Below, piece by piece: positions 45,387 to 54,683 of a stretch of 64,000 bases of DNA. The DNA comes from Bacteroidota bacterium (GTDB lineage Bacteria; Bacteroidota; Bacteroidia; 2-12-FULL-35-15). The position numbers were made by a program, and so were the translations under genes. The first letter of the stretch is position 1, and every line of letters starts with the position of its first letter. The DNA is taken from positions 45,700 through 109,699 of the forward strand of contig CANNHN010000009.1 of assembly GCA_947504725.1 (NCBI GenBank), in the 5' to 3' direction. The notes under the pieces were generated by a model, which saw only the letters and a list, made by a program, of their open reading frames with translations, had not been told where the DNA came from and ran no database searches.

Positions 45387-46730
45387 TTATTTAAGATTTC
45401 CGTTTGCTTTATCAAAATCAATTTTTGCAACAAGTGCATCGAACAGCGCATTAAAGTAATTTGTCTGTGCTTCTTTCAAACTTGTTTCAGCAGTTATCAT
45501 TTCTAAATTAGAACCTACACCTTGTTCAAATTTTAATTTGGTTACTCTTACCACATCAGAAGCAACCTCAATATTTTTCTTTTGTGTTTCCAATGAAGAG
45601 GCAGCATTTTTTAAGATAGAAGTAGCAGAAGCCAATTCCAAGTCGATTGATTTTTTTATAAAGTCCATATCGTTCTCCGCTTTCATCAACGAAAGTTTTG
45701 CTTGTTGATTTTTAGAATGACGCTGAAAACCAGTAAATATTGGCATAGTAACTTTAGCTCCTACCAAACCTGTTGGATACCATTGTTTGTCGGTATCAAA
45801 AATATCAAACTCGTTTCGTTGTGCAGTTCCGCTTAAACTTCCGTAAGCAAAAGCGGTAGGCAAATAAGAAAGACGTTGACGTTTCAAATCCAGTTTAGCT
45901 AATTTGTATTGCGAATCGAATAAATTATATTCTACGCGTTTTTCATAGTCGAATTTTGGGGAAATTACATCTGAGTTTATTTCCAACTTTACATCCGTTA
46001 ATTTATCTGTCAATGTAAGATTTGCATAAATGTCCATTCCCATTTGGTACTTTAACAAATAAGTAGCAAGTTGTAATAACCGTTCCACTTTTTCGCGCTC
46101 CGTCATTAAATTATTATATGCTACTATTAGTCGGTCATAATCTAATTTCTCAACAAAACCGTTATCCAACAATGCCTTTGTGTCGTCCATTGTTTTTTTA
46201 ATACGTGCAACAGTTGCATCCATCAACTTCATCCGTTCTTCATTAACCAACACAGTATAGTAGGCCTTTGAAACTGTAGCTGCTGTTTCAATTTTTGTGC
46301 GTAGTGTTGCTTTCTTTGAAATTTCCAGAAATGTTTTGGTGGCTTTTACTCCCAAAAAATAATCTCCGCTAAAAAGTAATTGAGAAGCATCAACCCCTGC
46401 AGTGGCATTGTATTTTGTTCCAAATTTCACAGCTGCAAATGTTCCTGGAGCGCCTCCAAAGAAATCAGCTGGGATTAAGGATGTAGGAATCTCTACAAAA
46501 TTTCTCAAATCAAAACTTGCGTTTATCTGAGGGAGGCCCATTCCCATAATTTCATTTACTTTTTTCTGTGCAATTTGTTCGTCAATTATTGCATTTTTAA
46601 TGTCCTTCTGATTTTCCACTGCATATTTAATGGCTTGTTGCAGGGAAAAAGAAAAGCTACTGCTGTCTTTCGACTGGGCAAATGAATTGATTGCAGAAAA
46701 TGCGATTGCTATTATTAAAACTTTTTTCAT
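45387..46730 (-). CDS. TolC family outer-membrane efflux channel
   Basis: A 447-residue exported protein with a signal peptide (1-18, ending SFAQ) and the TolC plan of two long helical-hairpin repeats separated by barrel strands. Typical segments are SLQQAIKYAVENQKDI and QIAQKKVNEIMGMGLPQINASFDL in the first half. VGAKVTMPIFTGFQRHSKNQQAKLSL and KFEQGVGSNLEMITAETSLKEAQTNYFNAL are in the second. It forms the outer-membrane exit of the efflux pump. It lies 11 bp behind the TetR gene and is co-transcribed with it. Confidence 0.94.
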   Translation of the reverse strand: MKKVLIIAIAFSAINSFAQSKDSSSFSFSLQQAIKYAVENQKDIKNAIIDEQIAQKKVNEIMGMGLPQINASFDLRNFVEIPTSLIPADFFGGAPGTFAAVKFGTKYNATAGVDASQLLFSGDYFLGVKATKTFLEISKKATLRTKIETAATVSKAYYTVLVNEERMKLMDATVARIKKTMDDTKALLDNGFVEKLDYDRLIVAYNNLMTEREKVERLLQLATYLLKYQMGMDIYANLTLTDKLTDVKLEINSDVISPKFDYEKRVEYNLFDSQYKLAKLDLKRQRLSYLPTAFAYGSLSGTAQRNEFDIFDTDKQWYPTGLVGAKVTMPIFTGFQRHSKNQQAKLSLMKAENDMDFIKKSIDLELASATSILKNAASSLETQKKNIEVASDVVRVTKLKFEQGVGSNLEMITAETSLKEAQTNYFNALFDALVAKIDFDKANGNLK

Positions 46731-46741
46731 ATGATATTTTA

Positions 46742-47356
46742 TTACTCTTCTTCTGTAAGCTGTTTATATTTATTAATCATTTTATGTCCTTTGAGCGTGC
46801 AAATTCCATGGAGAAAATGATCAATCATTGTTATCTGAACATCTAACATTTTAAATTTATCAGTAGGAAAAATATCTACATTTAATCCCATTTCTACTTG
46901 TTCAATGCGCATACGAGCTAATATTTTTGCATTTAAATCCGCACGAACCAATCCTTCTTTTATGCCTCGTTCAATTGAGCTTTCAACCAATTTTGCCATA
47001 CAATCATTCTTGAAATCTTTAAATTGTTTCCAAGCATTTGGATGGTATTTTTGCAAATCGTAAAAAATATTCGGGTTAACTTTTGAAAACATTATTCCCA
47101 TGTGTTTCATCATGCCAAACACCTCAACTATGACATTGTCAGATTCTTCTTGAATTTGCTTAAACTCACATTCATCTTGTTTTAGCTTAACAGTCATTAA
47201 TGTTTCTACCAATTCATTTTTATCATTAAAAAAAGTGTAAATGGTTTTTTTAGATATTGCTAAATGTTTTGCAATATCATCCATAGTCACACTCTTAATT
47301 CCGTATTTAAAGAACAGTTCTTCGGCACCTAGCAATATTCTGTCTTTTGTTTCCAT
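46742..47356 (-). CDS. TetR/AcrR family repressor of the efflux operon
   Basis: A 204-residue regulator. The N-terminal helix-turn-helix (about 1-50) reads METKDRILLGAEELFFKYGIKSVTMDDIAKHLAISKKTIYTFFNDKNELV, the standard TetR pattern, and the remaining helical part binds the inducer. It is the first gene of the efflux operon, and its promoter overlaps a 28-bp palindrome, so it almost certainly represses itself and the pump genes. The ATG at 47356 lies about 18 nt past the predicted start of transcription. The inducer is unknown. Confidence 0.93.
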   Translation of the reverse strand: METKDRILLGAEELFFKYGIKSVTMDDIAKHLAISKKTIYTFFNDKNELVETLMTVKLKQDECEFKQIQEESDNVIVEVFGMMKHMGIMFSKVNPNIFYDLQKYHPNAWKQFKDFKNDCMAKLVESSIERGIKEGLVRADLNAKILARMRIEQVEMGLNVDIFPTDKFKMLDVQITMIDHFLHGICTLKGHKMINKYKQLTEEE

Positions 47357-47380
47357 TTAATATTTTTGTTAAATCCGCGG

Positions 47381-47411
47381 CAAAACTATGGAAACATTTT
47401 TTATTCCCAAA
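47381..47411 (-). promoter_or_regulatory. Promoter of the TetR-RND operon
   Basis: On the minus strand TTTG (47411-47408) and TAGTTTTG (47388-47381) are spaced by 19 bp, an exact match to the Bacteroidota consensus. Operator 1 fills the space between them. Confidence 0.75.
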
Positions 47412-47417
47412 GTTTCC
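47390..47417. promoter_or_regulatory. TetR operator 1, GGAAAC-N16-GTTTCC
   Basis: GGAAAC (47390-47395) and GTTTCC (47412-47417) form an inverted repeat 28 bp long. It covers the spacer and the -33 box of the operon promoter. The size suits a TetR-family dimer. Confidence 0.75.
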
Positions 47418-47470
47418 AGGCGAATATTTCACTTGATTATTTATAAACACCTGAAAATCAACTATAAAAT

Positions 47471-47500
47471 CGGAAACATTTTAAACATAAAAAGTTTCCG
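47471..47500. promoter_or_regulatory. TetR operator 2, CGGAAAC-N16-GTTTCCG
   Basis: CGGAAAC-N-TTTT and AAAA-N-GTTTCCG arms make a longer, better palindrome with the same 16-bp spacing as operator 1. The centres of the two sites are 82 bp apart, about eight helical turns. It lies nearer the divergent T9SS gene at 47598. Confidence 0.75.
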
Positions 47501-47597
47501 AGCTTACAATTCAATCCAATTATACTACTGATTGAATATCGCATTTTTCATAAAAAAGTCTTAATTTTGGTTCACAAAAATTGAATACATAATAAAC

Positions 47598-50228
47598 ATG
47601 AAAAAAATTACTCTATTAAAAAAATTTGCTTTAATAATCTTAACAATTGTTTCGCAAACTTCATCTGCACAAACCTGGGAAATGTCTGATAACACAGCAT
47701 TTGGAACGTATATTCCTAATATATCTACTTTGCATTCATTCAAAGGCAATATTTATGCAGGCCTTACAATGAACAACGCATATGGTGCAAGACTTTTTAG
47801 TTCGTACACAGGCGACAATGGAACATGGTATGAGCAAACTTCATTTGCTTCGGTTATTAACATGGATGAATACGGGACAACTGCACTAAATTCAACTACT
47901 GCAGGTAGTGGATGGATGTATTTAGGGACAAAAAATATTACAACTGGGCCGAGAGTTTATACAACAACTGACGGCTTCTCATGGGATACTTTACCTCAAA
48001 TTCCGCATGGTGCAATGATTGGCTATAATACTGAAATAAGTTCTATGGCATGTTTTAATGCAACTGGTGCTGAAGATGATACCCTTTTTGTTGCGGTTGA
48101 AAATTCGTTGAGCATGGTTGAAATTTGGAAAACCTATATCACTGGAGGTACGTGGACAAACGTATCAACTATTTCTGGTACAAGTAGAATAAATGATATG
48201 GAAAAATTTAATAACAAACTTTTTGCTTGCACAAACAATGGGTTAATTTATGAGTCGTCAGATGGAAACAACTGGACAATGAATGTGCCGGCAGACACTG
48301 GCTTTAATGACTCTAACAATTTTTCTTTTGAATCAATGGTAGTTTTTCAAAATAAGCTTTATGTATCAACTAACAATTTTATTTCTGGCGCACAAATCTG
48401 GAATACTACCGATGGGTTATCATGGACTCAAGTAATGTCAGATGGCTTTACCAATGGTGGTTCCATGGGGAATATTAATGATATGTTGGCAGCGAATGGA
48501 AAATTATGGATAAGTGCCGAATCTTTTATGAGCGGCCTTGCAGCATTTAGCCCTGAAGGATCTGGCAGTGGAAGAGGCGGGGCTCTATATACTTATATCT
48601 ACAGTTCTACAGATGGAACAAATTATATTAATCAAAACAATGATGGATTTATATCGATTGACCCATTAGCAGTAAACAGAGTGGGAACTTTAGCTTACTA
48701 CAATAATTTTGTTTATCAAGCATCGGACAACTCGGGATATGGTGTTAGTGGAGAAGTGTGGCGAGGCTGCCAAGCTCCTACTCCGAGTATTTCTCCTTTA
48801 GCTGGTAATGGGTGTCAGGGAAATCCCATTTGGATAAATGACACTTTGTATTCTGCTAATTTGAATGAATGGTATGTAAACGATACACTTTGGAGTTCAG
48901 GATTTGGAGGATTTTTTTACACACCGACATCTTTGGGGCTACAAACAATAAAGCTAATTGAACGAAACGGAAGTTGCGTAGACAGTGCCACAACTACCAT
49001 CAACATTCTACCAAGTCCAACTTCAAGTGCCACTTCTCTTCAAACATATTGCTACGGGACTATAGTTACACTTGTAGATACGGTGTCTGGTGGAACTGGT
49101 CCTTATACTATTGAGTGGCACAATGAGGTAGGCTTCAGTGCCACAGGAGATTCAATTGTTTTAACGGCTACTGGAGGCTTTGATGTGCAAGTATATGCAG
49201 TTGATGCAAATGGTTGTTCCTCCGAAAATAGTTCTAGCGGATTTTTTGTTACGCCTAGCACTGATTTGATTGGACATGTGAGTTACTCTGGGGGAAGTGT
49301 TTCCAATGGTTCCGTTGTAGCTTATAAATATATTCCTACTTATACCTATTTTGATACCGTTCAAGTAACGTCTTTAAATGCAAGTGGTGATTATGTTTTT
49401 ACAGCATTAAATGGTGATAATTATTTAATAAAAGTATTTGCAGATACATTGATTTATCCTTTGCTTAATCCTACTTATTATGGAAACGAATGGGCTTGGG
49501 ATTCAGCAACTGTTTTTGTTCATGGCTGTAGCGTAAATGACACCGCAAACATTACCATGATTGAAGAACTTGGTGTTGGATCGGGGATTGGTATGATTAC
49601 GGGAACAATATTAGAAGGAGTTGGATTCGGTTCTTCATTAATGGTAAACAATGGATTTATGAGACTCCCCGGAGAACCAATTCCAGGAATAGATGTAAAG
49701 CTTGGGAAAAATCCTGGAGGGGCAATGGTTACTAGTGGATCGACAAATGGATCCGGAGTTTATACTTTTACTGGTGTTGATTTTAATACCGGAGCTGATT
49801 ATTATACGGTATATGTTGATATTCCAGGATTAGGAAGAGATTCATCTTATTCCGTAACTGTGAATGCAACAACAAATCAATTTTACAATTTGGATTATTA
49901 TGTAGATTCAACAACTATTTATATTGTGGATAGTTCGGCAGTAGGAATAAATAATCTAGATGCAGCGTTAGAAAATACATTTGCAGTTTTCCCAAATCCA
50001 TCTGCAGGAAATTCAACCATTGAGTATACATTAGAAAACAATGCAGCTGTGTCACTTTCTATTTACAATGTACTTGGTGAAAAAATTTCTGAGCTTGTCA
50101 ATCAAAATCAAAAAGCAGGAGTGTATAAATATTCAACCAACAACAAAAATTTAGTTGCTGGAATTTATTTCATTACGCTTATCACAGATGGAAAATCTAG
50201 CACACAAAGATTAATTATAACAGAATAA
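47598..50228 (+). CDS. Secreted T9SS protein with propeller-like repeats and SdrD-like modules
   Basis: An 876-residue exported protein. After a signal peptide (1-25, ending SSAQ) comes a region of repeated units with an aromatic at a fixed place (TTDGFSWDTLPQI, SSDGNNWTMNVP, TTDGLSWTQVMSDG, STDGTNYINQN; about 60-370), probably a beta-propeller. Then comes an Ig/PKD-like part with paired cysteines, and two carboxypeptidase/SdrD-B-like modules (about 550-640 and 660-770, including PGEPIPGIDVKLGKNPGG). A T9SS type A sorting domain (FAVFPNPSAGN, LVAGIYFITL) closes it. The gene after it shares the C-terminal third. The ligand or function is unknown. Confidence 0.85.
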   Translation: MKKITLLKKFALIILTIVSQTSSAQTWEMSDNTAFGTYIPNISTLHSFKGNIYAGLTMNNAYGARLFSSYTGDNGTWYEQTSFASVINMDEYGTTALNSTTAGSGWMYLGTKNITTGPRVYTTTDGFSWDTLPQIPHGAMIGYNTEISSMACFNATGAEDDTLFVAVENSLSMVEIWKTYITGGTWTNVSTISGTSRINDMEKFNNKLFACTNNGLIYESSDGNNWTMNVPADTGFNDSNNFSFESMVVFQNKLYVSTNNFISGAQIWNTTDGLSWTQVMSDGFTNGGSMGNINDMLAANGKLWISAESFMSGLAAFSPEGSGSGRGGALYTYIYSSTDGTNYINQNNDGFISIDPLAVNRVGTLAYYNNFVYQASDNSGYGVSGEVWRGCQAPTPSISPLAGNGCQGNPIWINDTLYSANLNEWYVNDTLWSSGFGGFFYTPTSLGLQTIKLIERNGSCVDSATTTINILPSPTSSATSLQTYCYGTIVTLVDTVSGGTGPYTIEWHNEVGFSATGDSIVLTATGGFDVQVYAVDANGCSSENSSSGFFVTPSTDLIGHVSYSGGSVSNGSVVAYKYIPTYTYFDTVQVTSLNASGDYVFTALNGDNYLIKVFADTLIYPLLNPTYYGNEWAWDSATVFVHGCSVNDTANITMIEELGVGSGIGMITGTILEGVGFGSSLMVNNGFMRLPGEPIPGIDVKLGKNPGGAMVTSGSTNGSGVYTFTGVDFNTGADYYTVYVDIPGLGRDSSYSVTVNATTNQFYNLDYYVDSTTIYIVDSSAVGINNLDAALENTFAVFPNPSAGNSTIEYTLENNAAVSLSIYNVLGEKISELVNQNQKAGVYKYSTNNKNLVAGIYFITLITDGKSSTQRLIITE

Positions 50229-50237
50229 AAAAACAAT

Positions 50238-53066
50238 ATGCACTACTCCAATAATAAATTTAGTTTGAAAATTGTTTTTAGTTTATCCGTTGTTCTTTTT
50301 TTTGCGACAGTAAAATTAATTGCACAACCACTGGCTGTTAATGCTGGATCTGACCAAACTATATGTGATGGAGGTAGTACAACAATTGGAGGCTCTCCAA
50401 CTGCAAATTTCGGAACACCTGGCTATTCCTATTCCTGGGCTCCAGCAGCTGGATTAAGCGCAACTAATGTTTCAAATCCAACTGCTAGTCCAACTATTAC
50501 CACAACTTATACCATTACTGTAGTGGATGCTTTTCCTACTACTGTAACAGATATTGTAACAATAACAGTTAATCCTTTACCGAATGTAAATGGCACGTTA
50601 AGTCCTACAACATGCAACGGAAGCACAATGGCAGTTATGAATTTCACAAGTACACCAGCGGGCGCAACTTTTAACTGGACAAACTCAGCTCCTTCAATAG
50701 GGTTAGCTGCAAGTGGAACGGGAAGTCTTCCTTCGTTTACGGCTATCAACGCAGGCACAACTCCAGTTGTTGCAACAATTTCGACAACAGCTACGTTGGC
50801 TGGCTGTACTGGGCCAGCAATGGTTTATACGATTACGGTAAATCCAAGTCCAACTGTGAATCCAACTGTTACACCTTTTGTTTGTCATGGTGCCACCGTG
50901 GGAGGAATTACTTTTTTTAGTACACCTGGAGGTGCAACATTTAACTGGACAAACTCGAATCCCGCAATAGGCTTAGCTGCAAGTGGAACTGGAAATATGC
51001 CATCTTTTACTGCAACAAATCTAGGGTCAACAACAATTGGTGGAAACGTTTCTGTAACAGCTACTTTATCAGGTTGTACTGGAACCGCATACGTTTTTTC
51101 GCCTACTGTAAAACCAAGGCCTGTTGGAACCACTACACCTTCCTCAGACATACTCTGTTCGGGAGTAGCCAGCAATTTTGTATCGAGCAGCACGGTAGCT
51201 GGAACCACTTATACTTGGGTCCCTTTTGGTTCTGGTGTTACAGGACATTCCGCAGGTAGCGGATCAGTCATCGCTCAAAGCGTATCAACAACATTCCCAG
51301 GAGGAGGAGGAGTAACCTACACGATTACACCAACTGCAGCGGGTTGTGTTGGAACTAATATGATTGTTAACCTGACTGTAAAACCGAATCCAGTGGCGAC
51401 AGCTACAACTTCTCCTTTGACAAGATGTTCTGGTGATACCGTTTCATTTTCTGTGTCATGCCCTGTGCCATCAACAACTTATACATGGGTATCTTTCGCT
51501 ACAAATACATCAGGAGCGGATGCCTCTGGAACAGGATCATTTGTTTTTGACACTTTGACGACTACTACTTCCGCAGCAGGAACGATGGTTTACATTTTTA
51601 CTCCGGTTGCTGCAGGTTGTACAGGAAGTCAAGCTTTTCCATTTGTAACAGTTAATCCATATCCAAGTGCTACCTTTTCTTATACAAGTCCTGCTTGTCA
51701 AAATACACCAAACCTTTTTCCAACATTTGGCCCCGGAGCAAGCGCAGGTACATTTACAGCAATTCCTGCTGGATTGATCTTCACTCCATCTACAGGGGAA
51801 ATAGACATGACACTTAGTACTCCTGGAACATATAGTATAACCAACAGTATTAGTGCGGCAGGAGGATGTCCTTCAACAAACTCAAACACAGGATTTACAC
51901 TTAGCCCCTTTTTAGATCCAACAATTATCGATGTAACGAATGTTTGCTCGAATACTACACCATTTAATTTTGTTGCAGGCTCAGCGGGAGGAACCTGGAG
52001 TGGAACAGGAATCACAAATAGTACTACAGGAACATTCGAGCCATCAATTGCTGGAATAGGATCACATACAATTACCTATCAATCTTCAGGACCTTGTTTT
52101 TTCATGTATACCGATACAACTGTTGTCACTGTTGCAGATGCTGATATTTATGGAAAAGTAACTTATAGCGGTGGCGATTTAAATAGCGGAACTAATACAG
52201 CCGTACTTTTTAATTATTTAAGCAGCTATACCAGCTTTGATAGTATTCAAGTGAGCAACATCGATGCATCAGGATACTACCATTTTACATCTATCCCTCC
52301 AGGAGATTATTTAATTGAAGTATTTGCAGATACTCTTGTCTATCCGTTGGCTGTTCCTACGTATTATGATAGCGAATTTTTATGGGATACTGCGTTAGTA
52401 AATACACATGGTTGCTCTAATGATACAGCAGATATATATGTTATTGAAGGAGTTGTTACAGTAGGCCCAGGAATGCTAAGTGGACAAGTAACCGAAGGAG
52501 CAGGATTTGTTAGATTACCAGGTGAGCCGATACCCGGGATTGATGTGAAACTAGGGAAAAATCCTGGCAGTGGAATGGTTACAAATACACAAACAAATCC
52601 AACAGGAAATTATTCTTTTACTAATCTGCCTGTCAACTTACCAGGAGAATATTATACAATATATATAGATATTCCTGGACTACAAAGAGATTCGGTATAT
52701 AACATTACAGTTACTGCAACTAATTTTATTTTTACACAACTCGACTATGAAGCTGATAGCAATTCGGTATACCCTACTTTCCCTTTAGCTACTAGTATTG
52801 TTAGTGCTGTAACAGAGAATCAATTAACTGTTTTTCCAAATCCATCCAACACAAGTTCTACAATTGAATATACTTTAACTAATTCTTCTTTTGTTAAATT
52901 AGAAGTGGTTGATATACTTGGCAAACAATTGAAATCAATTGTAAACACTACTCAACCAGCAGGAAACTATAAAGTGACTCTCGCAAAATTAAATGCTGGA
53001 ATATATTTTATACGACTGAATATAAATAATCAAACCAATACAACCAGATTGGTGGTAACAGATTAA
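50238..53066 (+). CDS. Secreted T9SS protein with PKD-like repeats, paralogous at the C-terminus to its neighbour
   Basis: A 942-residue exported protein 9 bp behind the preceding gene. A signal peptide (about 1-30) leads to a Ser/Thr/Gly-rich chain of PKD/Ig-like repeats (about 33-620). Two successive units are nearly alike (GATFNWTNSAPSIGLAASGTG and GATFNWTNSNPAIGLAASGTG), a sign of recent internal duplication. From about residue 630 it matches the neighbouring protein: GKVTYSGGDLNSG, FADTLVYPLAVPTYY, then PGEPIPGIDVKLGKNPG and YYTIYIDIPGLQRDS. It ends in a T9SS type A sorting domain (LTVFPNPSNTS, LNAGIYFIRLN). It is probably a surface adhesin or matrix protein. Confidence 0.87.
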   Translation: MHYSNNKFSLKIVFSLSVVLFFATVKLIAQPLAVNAGSDQTICDGGSTTIGGSPTANFGTPGYSYSWAPAAGLSATNVSNPTASPTITTTYTITVVDAFPTTVTDIVTITVNPLPNVNGTLSPTTCNGSTMAVMNFTSTPAGATFNWTNSAPSIGLAASGTGSLPSFTAINAGTTPVVATISTTATLAGCTGPAMVYTITVNPSPTVNPTVTPFVCHGATVGGITFFSTPGGATFNWTNSNPAIGLAASGTGNMPSFTATNLGSTTIGGNVSVTATLSGCTGTAYVFSPTVKPRPVGTTTPSSDILCSGVASNFVSSSTVAGTTYTWVPFGSGVTGHSAGSGSVIAQSVSTTFPGGGGVTYTITPTAAGCVGTNMIVNLTVKPNPVATATTSPLTRCSGDTVSFSVSCPVPSTTYTWVSFATNTSGADASGTGSFVFDTLTTTTSAAGTMVYIFTPVAAGCTGSQAFPFVTVNPYPSATFSYTSPACQNTPNLFPTFGPGASAGTFTAIPAGLIFTPSTGEIDMTLSTPGTYSITNSISAAGGCPSTNSNTGFTLSPFLDPTIIDVTNVCSNTTPFNFVAGSAGGTWSGTGITNSTTGTFEPSIAGIGSHTITYQSSGPCFFMYTDTTVVTVADADIYGKVTYSGGDLNSGTNTAVLFNYLSSYTSFDSIQVSNIDASGYYHFTSIPPGDYLIEVFADTLVYPLAVPTYYDSEFLWDTALVNTHGCSNDTADIYVIEGVVTVGPGMLSGQVTEGAGFVRLPGEPIPGIDVKLGKNPGSGMVTNTQTNPTGNYSFTNLPVNLPGEYYTIYIDIPGLQRDSVYNITVTATNFIFTQLDYEADSNSVYPTFPLATSIVSAVTENQLTVFPNPSNTSSTIEYTLTNSSFVKLEVVDILGKQLKSIVNTTQPAGNYKVTLAKLNAGIYFIRLNINNQTNTTRLVVTD

Positions 53067-53084
53067 TTTAATGATAAACAATCT

Positions 53085-53118
53085 AAAAGCCATCTCGAAG
53101 ATCTAGATGGCTTTTTTA
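53085..53118 (+). terminator. Intrinsic terminator after the T9SS gene pair
   Basis: AAAAGCCATCT and AGATGGCTTTTTT arms with a nine-base loop. Confidence 0.9.
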
Positions 53119-53159
53119 TTTTAGTACATTTGCACACCTATTTAGGAAATATATAAATT

Positions 53160-54590
53160 ATGGAAAGAATAAAAGTAAAAGCACTGTTAGATTCTACAGC
53201 ATATGGAACAGAAGTAACTGTTAAAGGTTGGGTGCGTACTTATCGCAACGACAAATTTATTGCAATCAACGATGGCTCAACTATAAATAATATTCAAGCT
53301 GTTGTAAATGAAACATTTGATGCAACTCAATTAAAACGTTTAACAACCGGAGCGGCTGTTCGTATTACTGGAGAATTAATTGAATCACAAGGTGCCGGAC
53401 AAAAAGTTGAAATACAAGTAAAAGAATTAGAAATTTTAGGCGATAGTGATGCAGAAAAATTTCCTTTACAACCAAAGAAACACAGTCTTGAATTTTTAAG
53501 AGAAATAGCTCATTTACGTTTTAGAACAAATACTTTCAATGCAATATTTAAAGTTCGACATGCATTAGCATTTGCAATTCATCAATTTTTTAATGACCGC
53601 GGATTTGTATACATGCACACCCCAATTATCACTGCTTCTGATGCGGAAGGTGCAGGAGAAATGTTTCGTGTAACCACTTTGGATTTTGATAATCCTCCTC
53701 GAACAGAAGATGGAAAAGTAGATTTTAAACAAGATTTTTTCGGGAAGTCTACCAACTTAACAGTAAGTGGTCAACTAGAGGGAGAACTTGCTGCGATGGC
53801 ATTTGGCGATATTTACACTTTCGGGCCAACCTTCCGTGCGGAAAATTCTAATACTACTCGTCACCTTGCAGAATTTTGGATGATAGAACCTGAAATGGCT
53901 TTTTATGAATTAAAAGACAACATGCAATTAGCGGAAGATTTATTAAAGTATGTTATTAAACATGCTTTAGCAACTTGTCCAGATGAAATTGAATTTTTGA
54001 AAAATCGCTTGTTGGATGAAGAAAAACAAAAACCACAAGATGAGCGCTCCGAATTGGATTTAACTTCTAAATTAAATTTTTGTTTAGATAATAATTTTGA
54101 GCGATTGACTTACACCGAAGCTATCGAAATATTAAAAAATTCTACTCCAAATAAAAAGAAAAAATTCAAATATTTAATTGAGAATTGGGGGGCAGATTTA
54201 CAAAGTGAGCACGAACGCTTTTTGGTAGAAAAACATTTTAAAAAGCCAGTAATCCTCACAGATTATCCAAAAGACATTAAATCGTTTTACATGCGCCAAA
54301 ACGAAGATGGAAAAACCGTTGCTGCTATGGACATTTTGTTCCCAGGCATCGGAGAAATCATTGGAGGGTCGCAACGTGAAGAACGTTTAGATTTGTTAGA
54401 AAAACGCATGGCAGAAATGCATATTCCAACAGATGAATTATATTGGTATTTGGATACTCGCAGGTTTGGAACAGCCCCTCACGCTGGTTTTGGATTGGGT
54501 TTCGAACGCTTGGTCTTGTTTGTTACAGGAATGACAAATATTCGCGATGTTATTGCCTTTCCAAGAGCACCAAAAACTGCTGAATTCTAA
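53160..54590 (+). CDS. asnS: Asparaginyl-tRNA synthetase
   Basis: AsnRS is a class II synthetase that charges tRNA-Asn directly. The 476-residue protein has an N-terminal OB-fold anticodon-binding domain (about 1-105: [22 protein letters not shown]). The catalytic domain follows, with motif 2 in [25 protein letters not shown] and motif 3 in [27 protein letters not shown]. The central insertion (about 255-330) is typical of AsnRS rather than AspRS. A TACATTTG box at 53125-53132 sits 28 bp ahead of the ATG, and it is a single-gene unit between two terminators. Confidence 0.96.
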   Translation: MERIKVKALLDSTAYGTEVTVKGWVRTYRNDKFIAINDGSTINNIQAVVNETFDATQLKRLTTGAAVRITGELIESQGAGQKVEIQVKELEILGDSDAEKFPLQPKKHSLEFLREIAHLRFRTNTFNAIFKVRHALAFAIHQFFNDRGFVYMHTPIITASDAEGAGEMFRVTTLDFDNPPRTEDGKVDFKQDFFGKSTNLTVSGQLEGELAAMAFGDIYTFGPTFRAENSNTTRHLAEFWMIEPEMAFYELKDNMQLAEDLLKYVIKHALATCPDEIEFLKNRLLDEEKQKPQDERSELDLTSKLNFCLDNNFERLTYTEAIEILKNSTPNKKKKFKYLIENWGADLQSEHERFLVEKHFKKPVILTDYPKDIKSFYMRQNEDGKTVAAMDILFPGIGEIIGGSQREERLDLLEKRMAEMHIPTDELYWYLDTRRFGTAPHAGFGLGFERLVLFVTGMTNIRDVIAFPRAPKTAEF

Positions 54591-54616
54591 TTATGTTAAA
54601 TTAATTCTAAAGAATC

Positions 54617-54657
54617 AAAAAGCTCTTACAATAATATGTAGGGGCTTTTATTTTTTC
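54617..54657 (+). terminator. Intrinsic terminator after asnS
   Basis: AAAAGCTCTTACA and TGTAGGGGCTTTT arms (two imperfect pairs) with a short AT loop are followed by ATTTTTT. Confidence 0.75.
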
Positions 54658-54683
54658 CTATCTTTATTCGCATTAATAAAACT

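Noticed and set aside
50885..51208. Open frame opposite the PKD-repeat protein gene
   Set aside because: It is a shadow of the Thr/Gly/Ser-rich repeats on the coding strand; no start region or family signature is seen.
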